Assembly (NCBI RefSeq): GCF_000241305.1
Contig: NZ_BAEH01000096.1
Location: forward strand, 62,001 to 126,000
Length of the DNA stretch: 64,000 bases
From: Gordonia effusa NBRC 100432
GTDB lineage: Bacteria > Actinomycetota > Actinomycetes > Mycobacteriales > Mycobacteriaceae
Direction of reading: 5' to 3'
The position numbers and the translations under genes are program-made. Below the pieces are notes generated by a model. That model worked only from the letters and a program-made list of their open reading frames with translations, was not told where the DNA came from and did not search any database. Positions 40,471 through 49,636 of the stretch are shown piece after piece (the stretch's first letter is position 1; each line of letters begins with the position of its first letter).

Positions 40471-41268
40471 TTACTCGGGCTGGGTCCACGGCGCGGTCGG
40501 TAGCGGGGCGCCAGTCTCCAAGAAGGACTTGAGGTTTGACAGCACGGCCGACCACCCGCCGCTCGTCTGGGCGTACTCGGCGGGAGTCGCCAGGTCGGCA
40601 TGTGTGACGGTGAGTCGGACGATGTCTTGGTAGGGCTGAATGAGGAATGTGACCGTCGACGATGGCGTGTCGGCGTCGGCGCTGGGCTCGGTCCAGGTGG
40701 TTACCAGCTTGCGCGGCGGATCGGATTCGAGCACGGTGCCGACAACGTCGGCGATACCGGAACCGTCGGCCCGTTGATGTTCCCAACGTGAATTCGGTTG
40801 CCAGTCAGACACATTCGAATGCCCCCAGTATTGAGCGCTGAGTTCGGGGTCGGTGATGGCCTGCCAGACCTTCTCCGGAGTGCTGTTGATGTAGGTGGTG
40901 TAGACGAAAGTCGGTTGGGACATACCGTTCTCCTCGGCTCGTTGTTTGATGGCAGCTAGCGCCCGCAGTCGCGGGTGTTCGAATTTGTCGATCCACCGTT
41001 CCTGAATTTCGTGTAGCGGAACGGGATTGAGGTAGTGCAATTTCTCCCGGCCATGCCGCACCGTGCTGATCAAGTTGGCAGCTTCGAGTACACCCAGATG
41101 CTGGGTCGCGGTTTGCCGCGTCATCCCTCGGTCGCCGCCGAGGCCGGTGGACAACTCGGTCAGCGTCTGGCCGTTGCGTTGGCGCAACCGATCAAGCAGT
41201 AGCCGTCGGGTCGGGTCGGCGAGCGCCCGGAAGACGGCCTGTGTGGCTGAGTCTGGATCGGAATGCAC
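40471..41268 (-). CDS. ArsR-family regulator fused to an SRPBCC (AHSA1-like) domain
   Basis: This 265-aa protein has an ArsR winged helix (about residues 1-100: FRALADPTRRLLLDRL, then MTRQTATQHLGVLEAA and the GREKLHYLNP wing). An AHSA1/SRPBCC lipid- or ligand-binding domain follows (about 115-260: TTYINSTPEKVWQAITDPE). The two parts join at an in-frame ATG (40923) with GAGGAG placed as a ribosome site, so the second domain could also be made alone. The start is GTG without a Shine-Dalgarno and lies 6 bases after a good -10, suggesting a leaderless mRNA. Adjacent ArsR and AHSA1 genes are common; the fusion is less so. Confidence 0.88.
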   Translation of the reverse strand: MHSDPDSATQAVFRALADPTRRLLLDRLRQRNGQTLTELSTGLGGDRGMTRQTATQHLGVLEAANLISTVRHGREKLHYLNPVPLHEIQERWIDKFEHPRLRALAAIKQRAEENGMSQPTFVYTTYINSTPEKVWQAITDPELSAQYWGHSNVSDWQPNSRWEHQRADGSGIADVVGTVLESDPPRKLVTTWTEPSADADTPSSTVTFLIQPYQDIVRLTVTHADLATPAEYAQTSGGWSAVLSNLKSFLETGAPLPTAPWTQPE

Positions 41269-41274
41269 CTGGCA

Positions 41275-41304
41275 ATTATGCAGGCATTTACCTGCCTATT
41301 GCAA
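41275..41304 (-). promoter_or_regulatory. promoter and likely self-operator of the ArsR-SRPBCC gene
   Basis: On the minus strand TTGCAA (41299-41304), an 18-base spacer and CATAAT (41275-41280) form a promoter. The spacer is filled by an imperfect palindrome (AGGCA-N6-TGCCT with overlapping GCAGG/CCTGC, 41280-41297), well placed for self-repression. Confidence 0.6.
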
Positions 41305-41320
41305 CCGGATGAGTGAGCCA

Positions 41321-41391
41321 ACTGGAAATGTCCCCGTGAGGCGAGCAGACGGCGATATAGCGCCCGCTCGCACTACGGGGACATTTCCAGT
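41321..41391. terminator. nested inverted repeat after the SIMPL gene
   Basis: Perfect 17-bp arms (ACTGGAAATGTCCCCGT at 41321-41337 and its complement at 41375-41391) flank 37 bases holding inner pairs GCGAGC/GCTCGC and GGCG-ATATAG-CGCC. It lies 11 bases beyond the SIMPL gene stop and could terminate that gene. Confidence 0.7.
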
Positions 41392-41402
41392 GGGACCGAG
41401 TG

Positions 41403-42164
41403 TTAGTCCAGCTGGTATTTGACCGTGACGGTGAAGGTCAGCGTCTGCTGTCCGGGTTCAACCGGCACCGGCGCCGCGGCCAAGCCTTCGGAGCGGTAGG
41501 ACGTGTCCAGATTCTTGGCCGACTGGTCCTGCCCCGACGTTGCCTCGGAAATCGTTAGGACCTTACCGAGCGAATCGTCGGCGAGTTCGGCATATTGCCC
41601 AGCGCGTGATCGCGCATCTTTGAAAGCGGCTTCGCGGGCCTGACGCATGAGGTCGGAATCGTCGTCGATGGAGAAGGAAACATTCGAAATGCGGGTGTTG
41701 TCGCCGCCCGCATTGGCAGCGGCGGCAAGGATGGCCGACGCCTTCTTCAGGTCGCGGATGGTGATACGCAGCGAATTCGACGCCTGATAGCCAGAGATTT
41801 GCGATGTACCGCCGGGAACCGGCGCCGCGTATTGCGGGCTTAACGACACATTCTGCGTCGACACATCTTTACGCTCGACGCCAGCGGCGACGACGGCGTC
41901 GGTGACTTTGCGGACCTTCTCACTCGCTTCATTCAGAGCCGACGACACATCGTTGCCGTCTGCCTCAATCCCGACGTCGGCTTTGAGGGTATCGGGGGTT
42001 CCGGTCACTTTGCCGTTGCCGACAACGGTGATGCTGCGGGCCTGGTCGACCTCAGTGTCACTGCCGCAGGCGGCAATTCCTCCGACGAGTACCAGTGCGC
42101 CGACTGTCGCGGTCAATCGTCGGGTCCAGCGTGTGCGGGCGGTCGAAGCGACAAAAGCGGTCAT
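41403..42164 (-). CDS. SIMPL-domain (DUF541) lipoprotein
   Basis: This 253-aa exported protein has a twin-arginine-like basic n-region, a hydrophobic core and a lipobox ending IAAC. A SIMPL domain follows (SITVVGNGKVTGTPDTLKADVG, then TQNVSLSPQY and the YRSEGLAAAPVPVEPGQQTLTFTVTVKYQL end). The family is found at bacterial cell surfaces and has no settled function. Confidence 0.88.
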   Translation of the reverse strand: MTAFVASTARTRWTRRLTATVGALVLVGGIAACGSDTEVDQARSITVVGNGKVTGTPDTLKADVGIEADGNDVSSALNEASEKVRKVTDAVVAAGVERKDVSTQNVSLSPQYAAPVPGGTSQISGYQASNSLRITIRDLKKASAILAAAANAGGDNTRISNVSFSIDDDSDLMRQAREAAFKDARSRAGQYAELADDSLGKVLTISEATSGQDQSAKNLDTSYRSEGLAAAPVPVEPGQQTLTFTVTVKYQLD

Positions 42165-42216
42165 CGGTGAACCTTTCGGAGTTCAGTGAGCAGAGGAGTT
42201 CACTATATGCAAATGG

Positions 42217-42600
42217 CTATTCCTTGGACGTCAGGATGGACAACGTCCAGCTGACGATGGAGATGACGAGCGCACCGAAGATCGCCGACCAGAAGAAGTC
42301 GTCGACGTGCAGTCCCCAATGGGTGGTGTTGTCGGTGATCCACGCGGTGATTTCCAGCATGAACGCATTGATGACGATGTGAATGAGGCCGACGGTCAAC
42401 ACGTACAGCGGTATCGCGATGATCTGCACTACCGGTTTGATTACCGCGTTGACCAGGCCGAAGATCAGCGCGACGAAGAAGATGATGCCGGCCTGCTGCC
42501 AATTATTGTCCGCGCCGACGAAGTCGATTCCGGGAACGATGAGCGACGTGATCCACAGGGCGAACCCGGTGAAGATAGTGCGAATCAGAAAGGGACCCAT
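42217..42600 (-). CDS. phage holin family / YvlD-like four-TM membrane protein
   Basis: This 127-aa protein is almost all membrane, with four hydrophobic helices (ALWITSLIVPGI, AGIIFFVALIFGLVNAVIKP, AIPLYVLTVGLIHIVINAFML and AIFGALVISIVSWTLSIL). The NAVIKPV and LTVGLFxxVINAFML-like motifs match the chromosomal 'phage holin family' proteins; this is not evidence of a prophage. Start at 42600 gives the normal length. Confidence 0.82.
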   Translation of the reverse strand: MGPFLIRTIFTGFALWITSLIVPGIDFVGADNNWQQAGIIFFVALIFGLVNAVIKPVVQIIAIPLYVLTVGLIHIVINAFMLEITAWITDNTTHWGLHVDDFFWSAIFGALVISIVSWTLSILTSKE

Positions 42601-42772
42601 ATCGGAGATACTGCCATGAACGGACGTGTGGACGGCGCAGTCGCGAACCAGGGTGCGGTAGGGGTCGTTCCGAGGGTGTATTTGGGGGCAAATGGTACTG
42701 GCGTGCCGGGCGGTCGTGCGGTTGGATGAATCGAGCAGTACCACAACACAGATGTCAGGGGTGCATGACAGC

Positions 42773-43183
42773 ATGTCGGCTATGTCATCGGGCAATCCCT
42801 TTGGACAGTCAAGCAGTTCCGGTCCGCCGTTTGGTTCGCCACTCGGGCCATCGTCCGGCGCGCCGGGGCAACCATTCGCGGTTGCCCGACCACCCAGTGG
42901 ATTACTGATCGCCGCGGCCGGTGTCGCGCTGGTCGGATTGGTGATCGCGATCGTCGGAGTATTCAGAGAAGACGCGGTAGCGCTGGTCGGATGGGCACTG
43001 GCGGGGCCACTGGCGATCATCCTGTTGGGATTCTTCGTGGCCGCTGATACCAGGCGGCAAGCCGAGCCGGTCTATACGCGTCCGGGCTGGGTCGGACTTG
43101 TGTACGCGATCGCGGCGGTGTTGATCGTGGCCGGCATCGTCGTGGCGTCGGTCGGCGTCGCCCTGTGGATCGGACGTCTATGA
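42773..43183 (+). CDS. small three-TM protein with NPFG/proline-rich N terminus
   Basis: This protein of about 136 aa has a 35-residue N-terminal tail rich in Gly/Ser/Pro (NPFGQ, GPPFGSP), then three hydrophobic segments. The start is uncertain: ATG 42773 (chosen), GTG 42761 and others are in frame. Its stop overlaps the start of the vWA gene (ATGA), so it is the first gene of the nine-gene operon. The NPFG wording recurs in the C-terminal tail of the next protein. No known family is recognised. Confidence 0.65.
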   Translation: MSAMSSGNPFGQSSSSGPPFGSPLGPSSGAPGQPFAVARPPSGLLIAAAGVALVGLVIAIVGVFREDAVALVGWALAGPLAIILLGFFVAADTRRQAEPVYTRPGWVGLVYAIAAVLIVAGIVVASVGVALWIGRL

Positions 43184-45942
43184 CAATCACGCACGTCGCA
43201 CGCAGGGTCTCCGCACTGCTCGCAGTTCTCGCGGTGGTCGCATTGGCTTCGATGCCACTGCTACCCACCGCGAACGCCGCTACCGGCGATGAGGGCGTCG
43301 ACCGGTTCGGCGCCTGTTTGGCCGCGAATAAATCCGGTCAGGTGTTGTTCTTGATGGACGAGTCGTTCAGTTTGCGTGAGTCCGACCCACAGGCCGCGCG
43401 GGTCACCGCCTCGAAGTATCTTGCCGAACAATTGCAGACTTTCGCCGCTGACACCGGAGCCAAACTCGATGTCGCGGTGTCCTCGTTCGCCGCGAACTAT
43501 CGAGAACTCAACGACTGGCAGCAGCTCAGCTCGTCGACGGTCACTTCTATCACCGACACTCTGGGCAGCCTGCAAAACCAGAACTCGGGGCAGGACACCG
43601 ACTACTGGGCCGCGTTGACCGGTGCTCAGAAGACACTGGCGAAGCGCAAACCCGCCAACGGAGCTTCGGGGTGTCAGATGGTCGCCTGGTTCACCGACGG
43701 TGCGCTGGATTTCAACGTGCACAACCGAACCGAGGATAAGACCAAGGAATACGCGCCGGGAGTCGAACTCAACGGACCCGACGACGCCGCTAAGGTCTCC
43801 GCCGCCGCCAAGGAAAGCATCTGCCGATCCGGTGGTGTTGCCGATCAATTGCGATCGTCGGGGGTTATCACCATTGGCATCGGGCTCGACAGCGCGGGCG
43901 CCAGCGCCAGCACCTTCGACCTGATGAAGTCGATCGCTACCGGCCAGACCACCTCCACCGGCAAATGCGGTGACATTACGTCGCCCGTGCCCGGCGGGTT
44001 CTATCCGGTCTCGGATATCGACGACCTGCTCTTCGCGTTCGACAGGTTGAGCACTCCAGGTCAACCGCCGATCCCTAAGACGGCCGGTGCATGCGCGCGA
44101 ACCGTCTGCGAAAAGGGTAAGCACAAGTTCGTCCTCGACCGTTCGGTTGGCAGCGTGGCCATTTTGGCCTCGGCCGATCGGACCGGTCTGGTGCCAGTTT
44201 TGGTCGCGCCCAACGGAAGTCAGACTCGGATGGTGTCCGGTTCGCCCGGCAGCGCCGACGTCAACGGCGTGAAGATCACCTATCGTGATCCGTCCAGCAA
44301 GACCGTCTCGGTCCGCATGACCAACCGCGACGCGGCCGGCTGGCGGGGTGTGTGGGCGCTGGTCTACATCGCACCCGACGGCGACGCTGCGGCTAAGACC
44401 CGGTCGAGTATCCATATCACCGGCGACCTATTGCCTGCCTGGCCTGCTCAGAACACGACCAAGCTGCACAGCGGCGACACCTCGGTCGATATGACTTTCG
44501 CGGTGAAGCAGACCAACGGGACAACCATCGATGCTGCCGATATCCCCGGGAAAGCGGCGCTGTCGGCCCAATTGGTCACCGCGGCGGGCAAGACCATCTC
44601 GATCACCACATCCGACCTGGATAAGGCACATATCACCGACAAGCAGACCTTCAGCCTCGCCGGGGTGGCGCCGGGCAACGCCACTTTGCGGATGACCCTG
44701 AAAGTCACTACCGCGCCGGCACGGGAATCCAACGGCACGTTGGTGCCCGGCACCGTGTTGTCGCCGCAGAATGTCGATCTTCCGGTGACCATAGCGGCGC
44801 CGGTCGGTTACCCGCAGTTGTCATCGTCGATCGACTTCGGAACGGTCGAAGCGGCCGGCAGCAAAACCGCGGCGGTGAAGATCACCGGCCCCGGCTGCGT
44901 GTGGCGCAACGCGTCGTCGTCGCCGACGATCCTCGGCTCGCCCGACGGTGCCGGAACACCGACCGTCGATGCCAGCGCCAACGCGAAGGCCAACTGTGTC
45001 ACCGTCGCCGAGGGGCGCAGCGGTGAATTGCCGTTGACGCTGACGGTGCCCAACGACGCCAACGGCACACTGAACGGCACGGTGTCGATCATGGTGGCGC
45101 CCACCGACGGATCGGCACCGCCGGTTGAGGTGCGCGTGCCGTTCACCGCGTCGCTGCAAAAGAATCTCGACGTCCCGCTCACCGTCGGCGTCTTTATCGC
45201 CGCGCTCATCCTTGGTCCCCTGATTCCGCTGCTGTTGCTCTATCTGGTCAAGTGGTTCACGGCCCGGATTCCGGCAAAAGCGTTGCGCTCGGAACAGATT
45301 CGGGTCCAGGTGAACGGCAATGCTGTCCTACGCGACGGTGCGCCGTTCGCCCTGCGGGACACCGATCTGGTCCGCATGGTGCCGGGTCTGGACAAACCGG
45401 CCCGCGACCTCGACCTCGGTGGTGGCGTGCGACTGCGTGCGCGGATCGGGTTGGCGCCGTTCGGCACCGGCTTCGTCGTCGCCACGGCACCGGGCTCGGC
45501 CGGTGCGGCCGGCAAGACCGGCGCTACACACGGCAAGACGCCCGACGCGAAACTGCCTCTCGCGGTGCATAATTCGTGGTTTGTCCTGCATGATCCCAAC
45601 GGTCCGGCCAACGCGGCCACCGTTGTGGTGCTTGCCGGAGCCGATGCGACGCCAGCGGTTCGCAACCGAATCGATGCCGAAATAGCCTCGACGCTACCGC
45701 GTATCCTCGGTGAACTTCGAACGAAAGCTGCTGGCGCACAGCCGAATCCGCCAGGAACGTCCGGGCCCGATGGTGGGCAGTCCAATCCGTTCGGGGGTGG
45801 GCAACCCCCGCCGCCGCTGACCAACCCATTTGCCGGACCGCCGACCACGGGTAACCCATTCGGCCCGCCGCAGCGTCCGCCGCACGGGCCGTATCAGGGG
45901 CCACCCCAGGGCGGTCAGTACCCACGAAACCCATATCAGTGA
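43180..45942 (+). CDS. secreted-face vWA domain membrane protein with cytosolic proline-rich tail
   Basis: This 920-aa protein has a cleavable signal peptide (ending PTANA), then an extracytoplasmic von Willebrand A domain with the MIDAS motif DESFS. Beta-rich extracellular sequence follows to about residue 660, then one membrane span (VFIAALILGPLIPLLLLYLV). The cytosolic part is about 230 residues and ends in a tail with repeated NPFG/NPFA and PPQ motifs. vWA domains bind metal and partner proteins. The layout suggests a sensor or anchor outside and docking inside. It is coupled to the upstream gene and 13 bases from the tubulin-like gene. Confidence 0.85.
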   Translation: MTITHVARRVSALLAVLAVVALASMPLLPTANAATGDEGVDRFGACLAANKSGQVLFLMDESFSLRESDPQAARVTASKYLAEQLQTFAADTGAKLDVAVSSFAANYRELNDWQQLSSSTVTSITDTLGSLQNQNSGQDTDYWAALTGAQKTLAKRKPANGASGCQMVAWFTDGALDFNVHNRTEDKTKEYAPGVELNGPDDAAKVSAAAKESICRSGGVADQLRSSGVITIGIGLDSAGASASTFDLMKSIATGQTTSTGKCGDITSPVPGGFYPVSDIDDLLFAFDRLSTPGQPPIPKTAGACARTVCEKGKHKFVLDRSVGSVAILASADRTGLVPVLVAPNGSQTRMVSGSPGSADVNGVKITYRDPSSKTVSVRMTNRDAAGWRGVWALVYIAPDGDAAAKTRSSIHITGDLLPAWPAQNTTKLHSGDTSVDMTFAVKQTNGTTIDAADIPGKAALSAQLVTAAGKTISITTSDLDKAHITDKQTFSLAGVAPGNATLRMTLKVTTAPARESNGTLVPGTVLSPQNVDLPVTIAAPVGYPQLSSSIDFGTVEAAGSKTAAVKITGPGCVWRNASSSPTILGSPDGAGTPTVDASANAKANCVTVAEGRSGELPLTLTVPNDANGTLNGTVSIMVAPTDGSAPPVEVRVPFTASLQKNLDVPLTVGVFIAALILGPLIPLLLLYLVKWFTARIPAKALRSEQIRVQVNGNAVLRDGAPFALRDTDLVRMVPGLDKPARDLDLGGGVRLRARIGLAPFGTGFVVATAPGSAGAAGKTGATHGKTPDAKLPLAVHNSWFVLHDPNGPANAATVVVLAGADATPAVRNRIDAEIASTLPRILGELRTKAAGAQPNPPGTSGPDGGQSNPFGGGQPPPPLTNPFAGPPTTGNPFGPPQRPPHGPYQGPPQGGQYPRNPYQ

Positions 45943-45955
45943 GGACACAGCATCT

Positions 45956-48900
45956 ATGAAACGATTTCTGATTGTCGGTTGCGGTGGTTCCGGTGGTGCC
46001 ACGCTCGCCTACATGATGGATCAACTCCGATCCGACCTCGCCGCGCATGGGATCAATCGTTTGCCGGCTGGCTGGCAGTTCGTGCACCTCGACGTCCCGA
46101 CGTCGCCTTCACCGGTCGAAGGCGTCGGCAGTGTCCGCGATCAGGGTGGCGTCTACGTGGGTACCGGTCCGGAGAGCGATAGCTACAAGGTGCTCGACAA
46201 CGCGCTCAGCCAACGGCTCGCCGCCAATTCCGCGCTCGACACCATCGCGACCTGGGCGCCACGCGAGCCGGAGACTGTCTACACGCCGCTGTCCACCGGC
46301 GCGGGGCAGTATCGCGCCCTCGGCCGGATGATCACCTTGAGTCGGCTCACGACGGTGCGCAAAGCTCTGCAACAGGCGTGGGACGAGCTGTATCTCAACT
46401 CCACCGATACCGAGATGCGGTCGTTGTCGATCCCCGGTGCCGGCTCGTACAACGCCGAGGATCAGCCGATCGTGCTGGTGGTGTCGTCGATGGCAGGTGG
46501 TGCGGGCGCATCGATGGCACTCGATGTGTGCCGCATACTCACGCTGGTGTCGGGCGTCGACCCCAAATTGATGGGTGTGTTCATGGTGACGCCGGATATC
46601 TTCGAGTCGTTGCCCGATTCCGCGGTGACCGGCACCCGCGCCAACGCGCTCGCGATGCTCGGTGAGATCGTTGCCAGTCAAACCGGCTCGGCGCGCGCGA
46701 CCGATGTTGCCCTGCTGCGTGCCCTCGGCCACGAAAATGGTCAGGGCGAACGTATTCCGTTCGCGCGCGTATTTCCGGTCGGACGGTACGTCGGCGCTCA
46801 ACGCACGGTGTTCGGCGACGGTACTCCCGGCGCTGTCTACCGCGGGCTGGGTCGTGGTCTGTCCGGCTTGGTGCTGTCGGGACCGGCGACCCAGCAGTTC
46901 GTAGAATGGGATCTGACCAACGCGGTCGGCGACCAGGGCTCACTGGAATATCTCGGTTGGGGTAACCAGCAATGGAACAACATCCCTTGGGGTACTTTCG
47001 GTTTCGCGAGCCTGTCGATGGGCCGCGATCGCTATGCCGAATACGCCGCCCAACGCCTGGCGCGCTCGTCGGTGGATAAGCTCTTACACGGGCACCTGCA
47101 GCGCGGTAATGAGGCATCAGACGAGGAGCAGGTTAACGCCATCCTCGATAACCAATGGGCCAATATCTGTGGGGCACTGGGACTTCCGGTGGTAAACGAC
47201 CTTTCGGCCCGGCCCGATCCGCAGGGTGGGCCGGTGGGAGTCTCGGCGGGTATCGGCCCGTGGCTGGCGTCGACGGTATTGCCGGGCAATCTGGTTGCCA
47301 ACCACGCGGTGACTATCCTTAACTCCGCGGTGCGTCCCTATTTGGATCAGACGCCGGGAGTCAACGGTGAGCAGTGGGTTGCCCGCGTTCACCAGGTGCT
47401 GGGCGAGCGGCGGCAGACGCTGATCGAGGGTGCGAATAACGCTGCCTACGGGGTGGCCTATCACTGGCATCTGAACTTCGCCGAAGCTCTCGAATTGGCG
47501 ACGTCTCGGGCCATCGCGACACAGGGACTGCCCTACGCCACCGGTCTGGTCAAACGCGTCGCGCGGACCTTGCAGGACGTGATTCTGCCTGCGACCCAAG
47601 ACCTTTCCAACTTCGGCCCGCGTGATATCGCCGAACTTCCCGGACATGTGCAGATGGCGCTGTCGTCACTCAAGGGCACCCTCGCGAATCCGGCGCAGCC
47701 CGCCGAGACGGTCCTCGACGGTGCGCGCGAAACCGTTGAACGTCAGATCTACGCGGCGTTATCGCACCACGTTTCCATCGCGGTCGGTGCGATGATCAAC
47801 GAGATCTTCGAACCATTGGTCGATGCGCTCAACGAGTCGCAAACCATCCTGCGCCAGGCGGCGTCGTCGACCCGGCGCGAAGTTGGGTTGGCCCTGCTGC
47901 AGACAACCGAATACGCGGCCTGGCCCGCCGATCGTGACGATTTGGTCGCCGAGCGGTTCGCCGAGGCCGATAACGAGGTAATGCTCACTCGCTCAGCGGA
48001 TTTCAAACAGCGTTACGAACTAGACCTACCCATGTCGGTTGGCGCGGTCAACCCTGACCCGCGCTATTTCGGTGAGGGAGTGGCGCGGGCGTCGGCACAT
48101 GTCATCACCGGCGAATGGTCGACGGTCGCCGGTCTGCGTGCCCCCGCCGAGGAACGTGCGGTCGTCGAACGCACCACCACGTGGCTCTCGCGTGGGTTCC
48201 CGCGTCATCCGGATACCGGTGATGGCCTGATCACCACACGCGCGACCTACGACGTCCACGTCCGCCCGGCCGAATTGCTCGACCGCGCACGGAGATTCAT
48301 CGCGCGGCCCGGTGAGTCCTTCGATCGGTTCTGCTCGGTGTCGTTGCGGGAGTACGTGATCGGCGCGGGAAGTGGGGGAGGCGGAGCCTATGCCGGCGGC
48401 ACCGATGTCCCCGAATCCGAACTGGCGCAGCGTCGTACCGACATCGCGTTGCGATTCCGAGAGGCGATCAACCTGGCCCGCCCGTTGGCCAGTGTCAACG
48501 AGAACGCGATGCAAGCCATCCACGGCGTTTCGGAAATGGTGTACCGATACAAGTTCTCCGCGGTGCCCTTCCAAGGTCTGAGCGTCGCGCCGGAGATGGA
48601 AGCCGCACTGGCACAACAGTCTCGGGTGGACCGCAAGAGTGCGGACGCATTGCGCAATGCACTGACCGACGAGGCGAAGATCAAGCGGATCGATATTTTT
48701 GGGTCATACCCCAACTATTCCCCGCTCGCTTACGATTCGGTGGTCGAACCCGCGTCGCGGCAATGGCTCGCGGCGTCGGCAGGCCAGCGTAAGGCGTTCT
48801 GGACGATGCGCCGCTCACGTCCGCTGGAAGCGAGCCTGCCGATGCACCAGACCGAACGTCGGGCGATGGTGGCCGGCTGGGTTCTCGGTCGTGCGGTCGG

Positions 48901-49636
48901 CCGAATCCAGGTGCCCGAAGCGCCCTTCACACAAGCCGCGCATGTCTGGGATGACGAAGCGCGGCAATGGATCGCGTTCCCCAATCCACTGCTCACGCCG
49001 CCGTCGGAATTTCTCGCCGATTACGACTGGTTGCCAGCTGTGCTGGAGTCGGTCTTGCTGGCAATGGCGCAATCGCACCAACCACCGGCGATGGCGTCGA
49101 TGAAGCCCTATCGGGCGTTACGCCGAATCTATGACACCGGTAAGGAAAACGAGGCATCCGGACTCGATCTGATCGCCGCGTCACTCGTCATGGCTAACTG
49201 GTTGCGTGACGGAGAGACCCGGACCGGTGTGGCATCGGTGATCACCGAAACCGGCCCCGAGGTCACCATTGACCATCGAGCGGAGCGGTTACGCGGCTAT
49301 CTGGAGGAGTACCGGGGCTTTGTCGGCCATCACTACATGAAGCCGGGCGAGGGTGCCGGCCCGGGTAGTGCGGGAGCCGTCGGCGGCGGCATCTTCTCCG
49401 TCGTGTCGGTGCGCCAACAGGCTTCCAAGACACCGCTGTTCCGTGACTTGGCCCCAGACGTGTATTGGGCCGCAACACAATTGATTGAGATGATCGATGC
49501 CGCTCGCGCGGCGGCGCATCGACCGCCGACCGTTTCGGCGAACGGGCCGCAAGCGCCGATAGACAATTCTGGTCCGAGTTACGAAGTGCCGCAAATGGAT
49601 TCGACTTTCGAAGCGCCGAAGGGCGGGAACTTCTGA
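45956..49636 (+). CDS. tubulin/FtsZ-like GTP-binding protein, large form
   Basis: This 1226-aa protein starts with FLIVGCGGSGGATL, like the first nucleotide-binding loop of FtsZ/tubulin. Near residue 175 comes VVSSMAGGAGASMA, in the place of the tubulin GGGTGTG loop but with altered residues. This matches the bacterial 'tubulin-like domain' family of very large proteins found beside vWA and GAP1 genes. The remaining about 900 residues are mostly helical and unassigned. No membrane segment is seen. ATG is chosen with GAGGA upstream. The stop overlaps the next start (TGATG). Whether it polymerises is unknown. Confidence 0.82.
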   Translation: MKRFLIVGCGGSGGATLAYMMDQLRSDLAAHGINRLPAGWQFVHLDVPTSPSPVEGVGSVRDQGGVYVGTGPESDSYKVLDNALSQRLAANSALDTIATWAPREPETVYTPLSTGAGQYRALGRMITLSRLTTVRKALQQAWDELYLNSTDTEMRSLSIPGAGSYNAEDQPIVLVVSSMAGGAGASMALDVCRILTLVSGVDPKLMGVFMVTPDIFESLPDSAVTGTRANALAMLGEIVASQTGSARATDVALLRALGHENGQGERIPFARVFPVGRYVGAQRTVFGDGTPGAVYRGLGRGLSGLVLSGPATQQFVEWDLTNAVGDQGSLEYLGWGNQQWNNIPWGTFGFASLSMGRDRYAEYAAQRLARSSVDKLLHGHLQRGNEASDEEQVNAILDNQWANICGALGLPVVNDLSARPDPQGGPVGVSAGIGPWLASTVLPGNLVANHAVTILNSAVRPYLDQTPGVNGEQWVARVHQVLGERRQTLIEGANNAAYGVAYHWHLNFAEALELATSRAIATQGLPYATGLVKRVARTLQDVILPATQDLSNFGPRDIAELPGHVQMALSSLKGTLANPAQPAETVLDGARETVERQIYAALSHHVSIAVGAMINEIFEPLVDALNESQTILRQAASSTRREVGLALLQTTEYAAWPADRDDLVAERFAEADNEVMLTRSADFKQRYELDLPMSVGAVNPDPRYFGEGVARASAHVITGEWSTVAGLRAPAEERAVVERTTTWLSRGFPRHPDTGDGLITTRATYDVHVRPAELLDRARRFIARPGESFDRFCSVSLREYVIGAGSGGGGAYAGGTDVPESELAQRRTDIALRFREAINLARPLASVNENAMQAIHGVSEMVYRYKFSAVPFQGLSVAPEMEAALAQQSRVDRKSADALRNALTDEAKIKRIDIFGSYPNYSPLAYDSVVEPASRQWLAASAGQRKAFWTMRRSRPLEASLPMHQTERRAMVAGWVLGRAVGRIQVPEAPFTQAAHVWDDEARQWIAFPNPLLTPPSEFLADYDWLPAVLESVLLAMAQSHQPPAMASMKPYRALRRIYDTGKENEASGLDLIAASLVMANWLRDGETRTGVASVITETGPEVTIDHRAERLRGYLEEYRGFVGHHYMKPGEGAGPGSAGAVGGGIFSVVSVRQQASKTPLFRDLAPDVYWAATQLIEMIDAARAAAHRPPTVSANGPQAPIDNSGPSYEVPQMDSTFEAPKGGNF

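Noticed and set aside
39449-40786. 445-codon minus-strand frame opposite the LLM oxidoreductase
   Set aside because: It has low-complexity Arg-rich translation, no domain, and overlaps two well-supported genes.
42217-42600. Prophage remnant suggested by a holin-like protein
   Set aside because: No integrase, portal or other phage gene is near. This family is common as a chromosomal membrane protein.
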